11,268 nt of DNA from Bacteroidia bacterium (GCA_013044305.1 JABEUT010000174.1:1-11268); one strand, 5' to 3'; counted from the first letter of the stretch, positions 1 through 6,198 are shown. A program made the numbers and translations. The notes: generated from the sequence alone by a model not told the origin.

Positions 1-1131
1 AGTTCGCAAACCATGTTCACCCTGCTGGGCGACCCTGCGGTAAGGCTCGCCTACCCTAAAGAAAGGGTATATACCACCGCCGTTACCACAACTGCTTCCG
101 ATACATTAAAAGCGTTTTCGAAGGTAACCGTTACCGGTTATGTGGGCGATACCTCCGGCAACCCCGACAACAATTTTAACGGGCTGCTGTATCCGACCAC
201 CTATGACAAGCCCAATCATCTGGTTACCGACAGCAACCCCAACCCCACAGGCAACGTGCATTTTCATTTTGACCTGCAAAACAGCATATTGAATAAGGGG
301 CTTATATCAATAAACAAGGGTAAATTCTCCTTTTCCTATGTAATACCGAAAGATATAAACTACAATTACGGGTTCGGCAAAATTAGCTATTACGCCGAAA
401 ACGGCACTACCGATGCCACCGGCAACGACCAGAAAATTGTGGTGGGCGGCAGCAAGTCAAATGTATTTATCAGCAATAAGGGACCACAGGTAAGGCTGTA
501 TATGAACGACAGCAACTTTGCCTATGGCGGCATGACCAACCAGAATCCTGAACTGTATGCACTTGTATTTGACAGCAATGGCATAAACACCACCGGCAAC
601 GGCATAGGGCACAATATAACCGCCGTACTTGATAACAATACGCAGAACACTTACGACCTAACCAACTCCTTTCAGCCGGCGCTGAACAGCTACCAGAGGG
701 GAATCATTGCCTTTCCGTTCTCGTCTTTAAGTTCAGGCACCCATACGGTAAGCCTAAGGGTGTGGAACGTTTTCAACGCATCCACCCAAGCAAGCACGGA
801 GTTTAATGTTGAACAGCAGTCTAATCTTCAGTTGCAGCATGTACTAAATTACCCAAACCCCTTTACCACCCATACCGATTTCTATTTTGAGATAAACCAG
901 GTATGCGACCTGTTGGATGTTCAGATACAGATATTCACCGTAGCAGGCAAGCTGGTAAGGAATATATTAACCACCATAAAAACAGACAGCTTCCGCTCAC
1001 CGCCCATACCATGGGACGGGCGCGACCAGTTCGGCGATAAAATTGCCAATGGTGTTTATATCTATCATGTGCTTGTAAGAACCAACGAAGGCAAGGTAGC
1101 TGATACATACCAGAAACTTGTCATCTTATAA
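1..1131 (+). CDS. porU: Type IX secretion sortase PorU, C-terminal part (partial)
   Basis: The reading frame is open from the first base, so the gene begins to the left of the window and only about 376 C-terminal residues are visible. The piece opens with FTLLGDPAVRLAYP, the characteristic end of the gingipain-like C25 peptidase domain of PorU. It continues through beta-rich Ig-like sequence and ends in an FlgD/CTD-like domain, with NYPNPF near base 850 and WDGRDQFG...NGVYIYHV near 1012-1071. PorU is the outer-membrane sortase of T9SS; it removes the C-terminal signal of cargo proteins and attaches them to anionic lipopolysaccharide at the cell surface. The catalytic Cys/His lie upstream and cannot be checked. 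Immediate linkage to porV on the same strand supports the call. A generic C25-family surface peptidase is the alternative, made unlikely by the porV neighbour. Confidence 0.9.
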   Translation, partial: SSQTMFTLLGDPAVRLAYPKERVYTTAVTTTASDTLKAFSKVTVTGYVGDTSGNPDNNFNGLLYPTTYDKPNHLVTDSNPNPTGNVHFHFDLQNSILNKGLISINKGKFSFSYVIPKDINYNYGFGKISYYAENGTTDATGNDQKIVVGGSKSNVFISNKGPQVRLYMNDSNFAYGGMTNQNPELYALVFDSNGINTTGNGIGHNITAVLDNNTQNTYDLTNSFQPALNSYQRGIIAFPFSSLSSGTHTVSLRVWNVFNASTQASTEFNVEQQSNLQLQHVLNYPNPFTTHTDFYFEINQVCDLLDVQIQIFTVAGKLVRNILTTIKTDSFRSPPIPWDGRDQFGDKIANGVYIYHVLVRTNEGKVADTYQKLVIL

Positions 1132-1147
1132 CCATTTCCTATCTTTG
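1118..1147 (+). promoter_or_regulatory. Predicted Bacteroidota sigma-A promoter for porV
   Basis: TTG at 1118-1120 and TATCTTTG at 1140-1147 are separated by exactly 19 bases, matching the phylum consensus TTG-N19ish-TAnnTTTG. The -33 element lies inside the last codons of porU and the -7 element just after its stop. Transcription would start near 1152, leaving a leader of about 55 nt before porV. This is a sequence match only. Confidence 0.6.
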
Positions 1148-1206
1148 CCACCCCATTGAATAAAACACCCGACGCAATAATGTTCCTGTACTTCCGTTAA
1201 AGTTCG

Positions 1207-2484
1207 ATGATTGCTATGAAATTTCACAACCTGCGATACCTGTGCCTTGGGCAAATCGTGCTATTTGTCCTCGGTGCCAATGCCCTGAAGGCTCAAAACA
1301 ACAACGTACTCGGTCAGAACATTTCCAAAATAGATAATGTCATCACCACGGCGGTACCATTTTTGAGCATTGGGCCCGATGCCCGGCAGGGCGGGCTGGG
1401 CGATGCCGGCGTTGCCCAGGCACCTGATGTAAATGCAACCTTCTGGAACCCGTCGGAGCTTGCCTTTATTGACCAGCAAATGGGCTTTTCGGTATCCTAC
1501 GCCCCCTGGCTGCGCTATCTGGTTCCCGATATCAATTTATCGTACCTTTCATGGTTCTATAAGCTATCCAAGGGACAAACCTTCGGCGGCTCGCTCCGCT
1601 ATTTCTCATTGGGCAATATTGAATTCACCGACAACAACGGCATACAGACAGGCACCTTTAACCCCAACGAGTTCGCTATAGACTTCAGCTATGCCCGGCA
1701 GCTGGGCGACCAGTGGTCTGGCGCCATGACAGGCCGGTATATATATTCCAACCTCACCGGGGCCAGCGCCGTGGCAGGCTTATATACGCGCCCCGGGCAA
1801 TCCTTTGCGGTTGACCTTTCAACCTATTACCACACCAAAGACCTTGAACTTGCAGGTAAAAAGTGTGAATTCAGGGCAGGAGCTGACATATCAAACCTGG
1901 GGCCCAAAATAAGTTACTCTAACGACGGCATTGCCGATTTTCTGCCTATGAACCTGCGCATCGGTCCTTCCCTCACCATGAACCTCGACGAATACAACAA
2001 GCTGTCAATCATGGTCGATTTCAATAAACTGCTTGTCCCTACTCCGCCGTATTACCTGCTAAGCAAAATAAACGGAAGCGATTCGCTTAAAAACGGACAA
2101 CCGATTATAGCGGAAGGCATGAACCCCAATGTGAGTGTAACCGACGGCATCATACAAAGCTTTTACGATGCCCCGGGAGGCCTTACCGAGGAATTGAATG
2201 AAATAGATATATGCGGGGGAATAGAATACTGGTATGATAATCAATTTGCATTTCGAACCGGATTTTTTTATGAAAACCAATATAAAGGCGGGCGCCAATA
2301 TATTACCATGGGTGCGGGGTTCAAACTCAATGTGCTGAATATTGACGTGGCGTACCTATTACCTATTAGTCCGAACAATCCGCTTCAGAATACATTGAGG
2401 ATAACGCTCGGTTTCGCTTTCGATAAAGCCAAACCAGGCTCAAAAGATGCCGACAACGCAAATGATGGCGATACTCCGCAATAA
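1207..2484 (+). CDS. porV: Type IX secretion outer-membrane protein PorV (LptO)
   Basis: A 425-residue outer-membrane beta-barrel of the PorV family, close to the family's usual size. The first ~29 residues form a signal peptide with a hydrophobic core (YLCLGQIVLFVLGANALKA) and probable cleavage just before QNNN. The mature N-terminus carries the family signature PFLSIGPDARQGGLGDAG...NATFWNPSELAF (about residues 52-87). Alternating barrel strands follow to LRITLGFAF near residue 400, and a charged, probably disordered tail ends the protein. PorV binds the C-terminal signal of T9SS cargo, carries it from the translocon to PorU and acts in the same attachment complex. ATG at 1207 is annotated; the in-frame ATG at 1216 gives a more usual signal peptide (MKFHNLRYL) and may be the true start. 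The 75-bp gap after porU contains a good promoter match, so porV may be made partly independently of porU. Confidence 0.93.
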   Translation: MIAMKFHNLRYLCLGQIVLFVLGANALKAQNNNVLGQNISKIDNVITTAVPFLSIGPDARQGGLGDAGVAQAPDVNATFWNPSELAFIDQQMGFSVSYAPWLRYLVPDINLSYLSWFYKLSKGQTFGGSLRYFSLGNIEFTDNNGIQTGTFNPNEFAIDFSYARQLGDQWSGAMTGRYIYSNLTGASAVAGLYTRPGQSFAVDLSTYYHTKDLELAGKKCEFRAGADISNLGPKISYSNDGIADFLPMNLRIGPSLTMNLDEYNKLSIMVDFNKLLVPTPPYYLLSKINGSDSLKNGQPIIAEGMNPNVSVTDGIIQSFYDAPGGLTEELNEIDICGGIEYWYDNQFAFRTGFFYENQYKGGRQYITMGAGFKLNVLNIDVAYLLPISPNNPLQNTLRITLGFAFDKAKPGSKDADNANDGDTPQ

Positions 2485-2564
2485 AGACAGACATAAGGCT
2501 CCATGCTGCATTTGCCTGAATGCTCCATTCGGTTTGTATCTCCGCCGCTAAATAAAATGAATAA

Positions 2565-3041
2565 ATGAAATACCGCATCGGCTTCGGTTTTGACGTACAC
2601 AGGCTGGAAAAAGGCAAACCGCTTTTTCTTGGCGGAGTAAAGATAGACTCCCAATACGGCGCAGTAGGCCATTCCGATGCCGATGTGCTGATACACGCCA
2701 TCTGCGACGCCCTGCTCGGAGCCGCCGCCCTGGGCGATATTGGCACACACTTCCCAAACACCTCTCCCGAATTTAAAAATATTGACAGCAAGATTCTGCT
2801 GGGCAGGGTAACCGCTCTCCTCAATGAGGCGCATTATTCAATTGGCAATATTGACGCTACGATTATACTCGAGAGCCCAAAAATAATGCCTTACGCAGCC
2901 GCCATGAAAAAAACCCTCGCCGGGCTGATGCATATCAGCGAAGGATGTGTTTCGATAAAAGCCACCACCAATGAGCAAATGGGCTATGTGGGGCGCGGGG
3001 AAGGTATAAGCGCGCATGCAGTGGCGCTCATTACGGAATAA
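2565..3041 (+). CDS. ispF: 2-C-methyl-D-erythritol 2,4-cyclodiphosphate synthase IspF
   Basis: A 158-residue cytoplasmic enzyme of normal IspF length. It converts CDP-methylerythritol 2-phosphate to 2-C-methyl-D-erythritol 2,4-cyclodiphosphate with release of CMP, in the MEP pathway of isoprenoid synthesis. The metal-binding set is visible: GFDVH gives D10 and H12, and the block GHSDADVLIHAICDALLGA gives H44. The later IGNIDATIILESPK and the C-terminal KATTNEQMGYVGRGEGI (CMP/ribose-side loop) are also family blocks, so the protein looks intact and active. It follows porV by 80 bp on the same strand with no convincing promoter in the gap, so co-transcription with porV is possible. A tiny ATG-AAT-AAA-TGA reading ends at the ispF start region, and no Shine-Dalgarno is evident. 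Downstream it converges with sdhB. Confidence 0.97.
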   Translation: MKYRIGFGFDVHRLEKGKPLFLGGVKIDSQYGAVGHSDADVLIHAICDALLGAAALGDIGTHFPNTSPEFKNIDSKILLGRVTALLNEAHYSIGNIDATIILESPKIMPYAAAMKKTLAGLMHISEGCVSIKATTNEQMGYVGRGEGISAHAVALITE

Positions 3042-3077
3042 TCTTTCAGCAGCTTACGTTTACCCGGCGGCCTTTCA

Positions 3078-3100
3078 GCCGGCAAGCGATAATTTGCGGC
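3078..3100. terminator. Weak stem-loop between convergent ispF and sdhB
   Basis: GCCGGCAA (3078-3085) can pair with TTGCGGC (3094-3100), leaving one bulged G and an 8-nt loop. It lies in the 67-bp gap between the two convergent stop codons, where a bidirectional terminator is expected. There is no strong T run on either side. An overlapping alternative is CCGGC (3064-3068) with GCCGG (3078-3082). Confidence 0.3.
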
Positions 3101-3108
3101 AAGTGCAA

Positions 3109-3849
3109 TTAACAGAATAAGCCGAGGATGTAGTCTTTATTGAGGCGGGCGATATTTTCTACCGAAATGTTCTTGGGGCACTCGGCTTCGCAGGCGCTGG
3201 TGTTGGTGCAGTTTCCAAAGCCTTCCTCATCCATTGCCTTAACCATGGCAAGGGCGCGGCGTTTGCGCTCGGGCTTGCCTTGCGGCAGCATGTTCAGCTG
3301 GGCTACTTTAGCCGAAACAAACAGCATGGCCGAGCCATTTTTGCAGGCTGCCACACAAGCGCCGCAGCCTATGCAGGCGGCGGCATCGAAAGCTGCATCG
3401 GCTATATTTTTTGCAACAGGTATGGAATTGGCATCGGGGGCGCTGCCGGTATTTACCGAAACGAACCCGCCTGCACGCTGAATGCGGTCGAAGGAGCTAC
3501 GGTCAACCACCAGATCTTTAATTACAGGAAAGGCTTTGGCTCTCCAGGGTTCTATGGTTATGGTTTGCCCGTCTTTAAAGTAGCGCATGTGCAGCTGACA
3601 TGCGGTAGTGCCTTTCAAAGGACCATGCGGCCTTCCGTTTATATACATGCTGCACATACCGCAGATGCCTTCGCGGCAGTCGTGGTCGAAAGCAATAGGT
3701 TCTTCCCCTTTACTTATCAGTTCTTCGTTCAGCACATCGAACATTTCGAGGAACGACATGTCGGTTGAGATATTCTGCACAGGGTAGGTTACAAACTTCC
3801 CTTTATCAGCGGCGTTTTTTTGTCTCCATACCTTAAGCTTCAGATTCAT
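3109..3849 (-). CDS. sdhB: Succinate dehydrogenase/fumarate reductase iron-sulfur subunit
   Basis: A 246-residue iron-sulfur subunit of complex II, which passes electrons between the flavoprotein SdhA and the membrane quinone site on the cytoplasmic face. All three clusters can be placed, counting from ATG at 3849. The [2Fe-2S] site is DCREGICGMC plus a later C (C58, C63, C66, C84). The [4Fe-4S] site is CIGCGAC (C159, C162, C165) with C224 before Pro. The [3Fe-4S] site is C169, C214 and C220. The frame also extends 6 codons upstream to TTG at 3867, but ATG at 3849 (MNLKLKVWRQ) matches the start I expect for Bacteroidota SdhB and has a promoter match about 28 bp upstream. No sdhA or sdhC lies upstream; the adjoining 318 bp are non-coding. 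The gene therefore appears monocistronic, unlike the common sdhCAB order. Confidence 0.95.
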   Translation of the reverse strand: MNLKLKVWRQKNAADKGKFVTYPVQNISTDMSFLEMFDVLNEELISKGEEPIAFDHDCREGICGMCSMYINGRPHGPLKGTTACQLHMRYFKDGQTITIEPWRAKAFPVIKDLVVDRSSFDRIQRAGGFVSVNTGSAPDANSIPVAKNIADAAFDAAACIGCGACVAACKNGSAMLFVSAKVAQLNMLPQGKPERKRRALAMVKAMDEEGFGNCTNTSACEAECPKNISVENIARLNKDYILGLFC

Positions 3850-3877
3850 ACGCGTTGGGATTTGCAATTTGGATGCA

Positions 3878-3885
3878 CAAAACTA
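3878..3885 (-). promoter_or_regulatory. Predicted -7 element for sdhB
   Basis: On the minus strand this reads TAGTTTTG, a match to TAnnTTTG, ending 28 bases before the ATG at 3849. I see no TTG at the expected -33 position, so the core promoter may be weak or activator-dependent, which would fit the palindrome at 3924-3948 lying just upstream. Confidence 0.45.
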
Positions 3886-3923
3886 CATATTATTTAGCTG
3901 CCTTGATACCCCACGGTGGAAAT

Positions 3924-3954
3924 TATTCACAAATAATTATTGTGAATATGTGAA
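3924..3954. promoter_or_regulatory. Perfect 9-bp palindrome plus extra half-site (possible operator)
   Basis: TATTCACAA (3924-3932) and TTGTGAATA (3940-3948) form a perfect inverted repeat around a 7-nt spacer. A further direct TGTGAA copy at 3949-3954 follows the one at 3941-3946, so the half-site occurs three times (TTCACA at 3926-3931 inverted, then two direct copies 8 bp apart). It lies about 40-60 bp upstream of the sdhB -7 element, where an activator would bind. There is no T run typical of a terminator. The binding protein is unknown. Confidence 0.4.
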
Positions 3955-3988
3955 GTTGAGAAAAATCAGGATATTCATACCGGTAGCT

Positions 3989-4006
3989 ATAGAATATTTA
4001 TTCTAT
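3989..4006. repeat. 18-bp palindrome ATAGAATA-tt-TATTCTAT
   Basis: Perfect 8-bp arms at 3989-3996 and 3999-4006 are separated by only 2 bases, which is too tight for an RNA hairpin without opening pairs but fits a dimeric protein-binding site in DNA. It sits in the same control region as the larger palindrome. AT-rich DNA yields such sequences by chance fairly often, so this is weak on its own. Confidence 0.3.
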
Positions 4007-4173
4007 TTCATTACCCTTTTCATCATAGTTTTTTGTTAATCCGACAACGTTATCGTTATAGTGGTTTCAGATTTGGCGATAAAAATTTCTCCGGTATTAG
4101 TAAATGGCAAATGTTCGATTCCAATTAAATAAAAAAGCTACCTTTCAGCCTCGAACTTTCAAATTCAACTTCT

Positions 4174-4181
4174 TACATTTG
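4174..4181 (+). promoter_or_regulatory. Predicted -7 element abutting the MmcQ-like gene
   Basis: TACATTTG matches TAnnTTTG exactly, with only four bases (CAGG) between it and the ATG at 4186. If this is the promoter, transcription begins at or next to the start codon and the mRNA is essentially leaderless. No clear TTG lies at the -33 position. Confidence 0.55.
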
Positions 4182-4185
4182 CAGG

Positions 4186-4542
4186 ATGAACATAGAGGAA
4201 CTCCGGGAATATTGCCTGAAAAAGAAAGCCGTAACCGAAGGATTTCCTTTCGGAGTTGAGACACTTGTATTCAAGGTTCGGAATAAAGTGTTTTTGCTGG
4301 CAGGCTTGAATAACAGCCCTTTGCAATTCAATGTAAAATGCGACCCCGAATTGGCAATCAGCCTGCGGGAAACATATTTCTGCGTAAAAGGCGGCTATCA
4401 CATGAACAAAACGCACTGGAATACGGTAATCGTTGACGGCTCCGTAAGCGACAGTTTGCTAAGGGAATGGATAGACCATTCATATAACCTGATTGTTCAG
4501 AGCTTGCCGAAAAAGGAGAGAGAGAAGCTTGTGAAAAGGTAA
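4186..4542 (+). CDS. MmcQ/YjbR family protein
   Basis: A 118-residue cytoplasmic protein of the MmcQ/YjbR family (CyaY-like fold), often annotated as DNA-binding although the molecular role is not settled. Family blocks are visible in order: an N-terminal helix (MNIEELREYCLKKKAVTEGFPFG), beta strands around LVFKVRNKVFLLAGL, the NVKCDPELAISLRETY helix, then GGYHMNKTHWNTVIVDG and a C-terminal helix with IDHSYNLIVQSLPKKEREKL. Length and signature are normal for the family, with no signal peptide or membrane segment. ATG at 4186 is preceded directly by TACATTTG, implying a very short or absent leader. The gene stands alone: sdhB diverges from it upstream and a minus-strand tRNA follows about 60 bp downstream. 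Confidence 0.88.
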   Translation: MNIEELREYCLKKKAVTEGFPFGVETLVFKVRNKVFLLAGLNNSPLQFNVKCDPELAISLRETYFCVKGGYHMNKTHWNTVIVDGSVSDSLLREWIDHSYNLIVQSLPKKEREKLVKR

Positions 4543-4602
4543 TTTTTTATATCACACGAAGATGAAGCTAAATTTTGCCTTAAATTTTTTTTTCTTCATC
4601 GG

Positions 4603-4675
4603 TGGTGCTGACTGGAATCGAACCAGTGACGCAAGGATTTTCAGTCCTTCGCTCTACCGACTGAGCTACAGCACC
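4603..4675 (-). tRNA. tRNA-Phe (anticodon GAA)
   Basis: Read on the minus strand, the 73-nt gene forms a full cloverleaf. The 7-bp acceptor stem pairs GGTGCTG (4669-4675) with CAGCACC (4604-4610), and the discriminator base is A (complement of 4603). The D arm is GCTCAGTCGGTAGAGC. The anticodon stem AAGGA/TCCTT encloses loop CTGAAAA with anticodon GAA, and the T arm contains GGTTCGATTCC. CCA is not encoded (CCG follows). A TACTTTTG promoter match ends 14 bases upstream. Confidence 0.98.
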
Positions 4676-4689
4676 GTAAAAATGGAGCG

Positions 4690-4697
4690 CAAAAGTA
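4690..4697 (-). promoter_or_regulatory. Predicted -7 element for tRNA-Phe
   Basis: On the minus strand this reads TACTTTTG, a TAnnTTTG match ending 14 bases before the mature tRNA 5' end, which leaves a short 5' leader for RNase P. The position is as expected for a tRNA promoter. Confidence 0.55.
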
Positions 4698-4710
4698 ATA
4701 AAAAAGTCAT

Positions 4711-4730
4711 AAAACCATTGTATTGGTTTT
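4711..4730 (-). terminator. Stem-loop with U-rich tail after the SurA-N-like lipoprotein gene
   Basis: AAAACCA (4711-4717) pairs with TGGTTTT (4724-4730) around a 6-nt loop, starting about 28 bp after the lipoprotein stop at 4759. On the minus strand the stem runs into TTTTATGACTTTTTTATT, a U-rich tail. The stem has only two G-C pairs, so termination may be leaky and the tRNA promoter lies directly downstream. Confidence 0.4.
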
Positions 4731-4758
4731 TACTATGTTCAGTTTTAGGCCGCCTTTT

Positions 4759-5616
4759 TTATTTGAAGATGGTAACCTGCCCGTTGGCCAAGGCCTGGCT
4801 GTACACTGTTTTCTTCATCTCATCTATCATCTGCATTTTACGCGCGTTCAAAATTATTTTCCTTATGTTTTCCTTTTCAAACGACAGGGGCGATATTCCG
4901 TTTTTTATCATATATCCCTTTATGCCCAGAAAATAAACGTTGGCACTGTCTTCAATACGCACAAACTTGTTGTTTTGCAGAAACAGGTCGTGGTTGTAGG
5001 TTTGTATGGGTATTTCCTTAAGCACATCGTCGAACATGAGCCACACCTGATCGTTGAGGAAGAAATTTTCGGCGAACTGGTAACAGTATTTGGATAGCTT
5101 TTCCCTGTCCTTAGGGTCGGCGGAAGTAATCCATGTTTTTAATTTATCGAGGTTGGGAGCCTTTCTTCCGGTCTTTACATAGATGATCTTTACAATATCG
5201 TTCTTCAGTTCAAAATCATCCTTATTGGCATCGTAATAGGCGGATACTTCGCTGTCATTCACGTTGGTATCCAGTTTCTGCCTGATAAATTCCTGTTCGT
5301 ATGCGTAAATGATGAGTGAGTTCTTATAGTCCTCCATCTGCTTTGACACATCTTTCTCCGACTCATTCAGGTTGTTTTCGGCCTGATGGAGCAGGCTCTG
5401 CTCCTCTATCCAGTTCTGAATGTATTGCCCTACAAGCGCAGCGCTGTCGCGCGGTGTGGTGTTCTTAGGCACTAAATCCTTTAAATCGGATGGATACAGA
5501 TAGTTGCCGAATGCCTTGGCTATGGGTGAGGGGGCCTTGGGCTTCCTCTGAAACAGGTTGCAGGAATAAAAAAGAGGTAAGATGATAAGAAGTAATAAAA
5601 GTTTTGTCAGTTTCAA
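4759..5616 (-). CDS. SurA N-terminal-like lipoprotein, TTG start
   Basis: A 285-residue lipoprotein. The N-terminus is a short signal peptide with a Leu/Ile-rich core and lipobox LFYSC, giving lipidated Cys19. The rest is helical and resembles the chaperone part of SurA/PpiD-type proteins (IQNWIEEQSLLHQAENNLNESEKDV, then VSAYYDANKDDFELKNDIVKIIYVK near residues 126-148). Homologues in Bacteroidota are often annotated as peptidyl-prolyl isomerases, but I see no parvulin domain. A role in periplasmic or outer-membrane protein folding is inferred. No ATG lies between the upstream in-frame TAA (5650-5652) and the lipobox, so the start must be TTG at 5616. It follows the 168-codon gene by 10 bp, an operon arrangement. 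The SurA-type isomerase genes I would expect beside it are absent. Confidence 0.72.
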   Translation of the reverse strand: MKLTKLLLLLIILPLFYSCNLFQRKPKAPSPIAKAFGNYLYPSDLKDLVPKNTTPRDSAALVGQYIQNWIEEQSLLHQAENNLNESEKDVSKQMEDYKNSLIIYAYEQEFIRQKLDTNVNDSEVSAYYDANKDDFELKNDIVKIIYVKTGRKAPNLDKLKTWITSADPKDREKLSKYCYQFAENFFLNDQVWLMFDDVLKEIPIQTYNHDLFLQNNKFVRIEDSANVYFLGIKGYMIKNGISPLSFEKENIRKIILNARKMQMIDEMKKTVYSQALANGQVTIFK

Positions 5617-5626
5617 AGCTGCGTGT

Positions 5627-6133
5627 TCAGTTGTTGGGGATGTGTTTCTTTAAAAATTCAGCAAGGTCGGAGGCAAGCACTTTCCTGCCCGGGTCGGCTT
5701 GCTGATGCAAGGCGGTGTTCACTTTTTCAAGTAATGCACCTGCCTCTACCGGCTCTATCTTGCGCATATTTTCGATAGTGGTAAAGGCTTCCAGCGCCAC
5801 TTCAAAGGTGTCGTTAAGGGTAAGCTGGGTGAACAAAGCCAGATACCTGTCGCAGTCGAGGTCGCCTTCCCAGCATGCGGCTATAAGCTTCTTTTTATCT
5901 ACCGTAGCTTCGCCGATAGCCCTTATCAGCAGGTCAACCGCCTTTTTTTCCTTTTTCAGGAAGTTGAACACCTCGCCTCTTGCCGCCTTGTGTTTATCGT
6001 CGCAAAGCAGTTCTATTAATATTTCCATCTGCTCGCGGCGCACTCTTTCTTCATCCTCACGGACAAGATAAACGGTATTAAAACTTTTGGAGTTCAATAA
6101 TTTTTCTTTCAGTAAATCGCGCTTTATGCTCAT
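5627..6133 (-). CDS. Helical cytoplasmic protein of unknown function
   Basis: A 168-residue protein that I do not recognise by name. It has no signal peptide, lipobox or membrane segment and appears almost entirely helical, with amphipathic segments such as EERVRREQMEILIELLC, VFNFLKKEKKAVDLLIRAIGEA and DTFEVALEAFTTIENM. Their spacing resembles HEAT/ARM-like alpha solenoids, which would suggest a protein-binding role; this is inference from pattern only. ATG at 6133 is chosen, with a promoter match (TAAATTTG) 57 bp upstream. The stop lies 10 bp before the TTG start of the SurA-N-like lipoprotein, so the two are almost certainly co-transcribed. The different cell compartments of the two products leave any functional link unexplained. 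Confidence 0.75.
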   Translation of the reverse strand: MSIKRDLLKEKLLNSKSFNTVYLVREDEERVRREQMEILIELLCDDKHKAARGEVFNFLKKEKKAVDLLIRAIGEATVDKKKLIAACWEGDLDCDRYLALFTQLTLNDTFEVALEAFTTIENMRKIEPVEAGALLEKVNTALHQQADPGRKVLASDLAEFLKKHIPNN

Positions 6134-6190
6134 TTGGTTTAGTTAATAATTAAAGGTTATCTCTTCCTTGCCTGCCAGGCAGCAAAGTTG

Positions 6191-6198
6191 CAAATTTA
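6191..6198 (-). promoter_or_regulatory. Predicted -7 element for the two-gene unit 6133-4759
   Basis: On the minus strand this reads TAAATTTG, an exact TAnnTTTG match 57 bases before the ATG at 6133. The predicted start point lies near 6185, just before the palindrome CTGCCAGGCAG at 6172-6182. I see no -33 TTG at the expected distance. Confidence 0.45.

Larger units (their letters stand above)
3868..4185. other. AT-rich divergent regulatory region between sdhB and the MmcQ-like gene
   Basis: I see no convincing protein-coding frame in these 318 bp. The stretch holds the minus-strand sdhB promoter match (3878-3885), two palindromes (3924-3948 and 3989-4006) and the plus-strand promoter match of the next gene (4174-4181). 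It is clearly richer in A/T than the flanking genes. The layout suggests a control region for divergently transcribed genes. Confidence 0.55.

Noticed and set aside
1433..1681. Frames nested in porV on either strand (1261-1479 minus, 1433-1681 plus, 2059-2298 minus)
   Set aside because: PorV is intact over the whole interval; these are short frame shadows without features.
2366..2834. Overlapping minus-strand frames of 152 and 149 codons across the porV end and ispF
   Set aside because: They lie opposite two confidently identified genes and overlap each other in different frames; no start context or recognisable motif.
3280..3768. Plus-strand 162-codon frame opposite sdhB (and a 113-codon frame at 3140-3481)
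   Set aside because: Antisense shadows of a fully recognisable SdhB; their composition reflects reversed Cys/Gly-rich codons and no family features are visible.
4561..4600. Inverted repeat GATGAAG...CTTCATC beside tRNA-Phe
   Set aside because: Seven-bp arms are separated by 26 nt of A/T-rich sequence; possible tRNA terminator or chance, not distinguishable.
4562..4936. Plus-strand 124-codon frame with WNRTSDARIFSPSLYRLSYSTV
   Set aside because: The peptide is a translation of the antisense of tRNA-Phe and of the lipoprotein 3' end; this is a familiar artefact of tRNA antisense reading.
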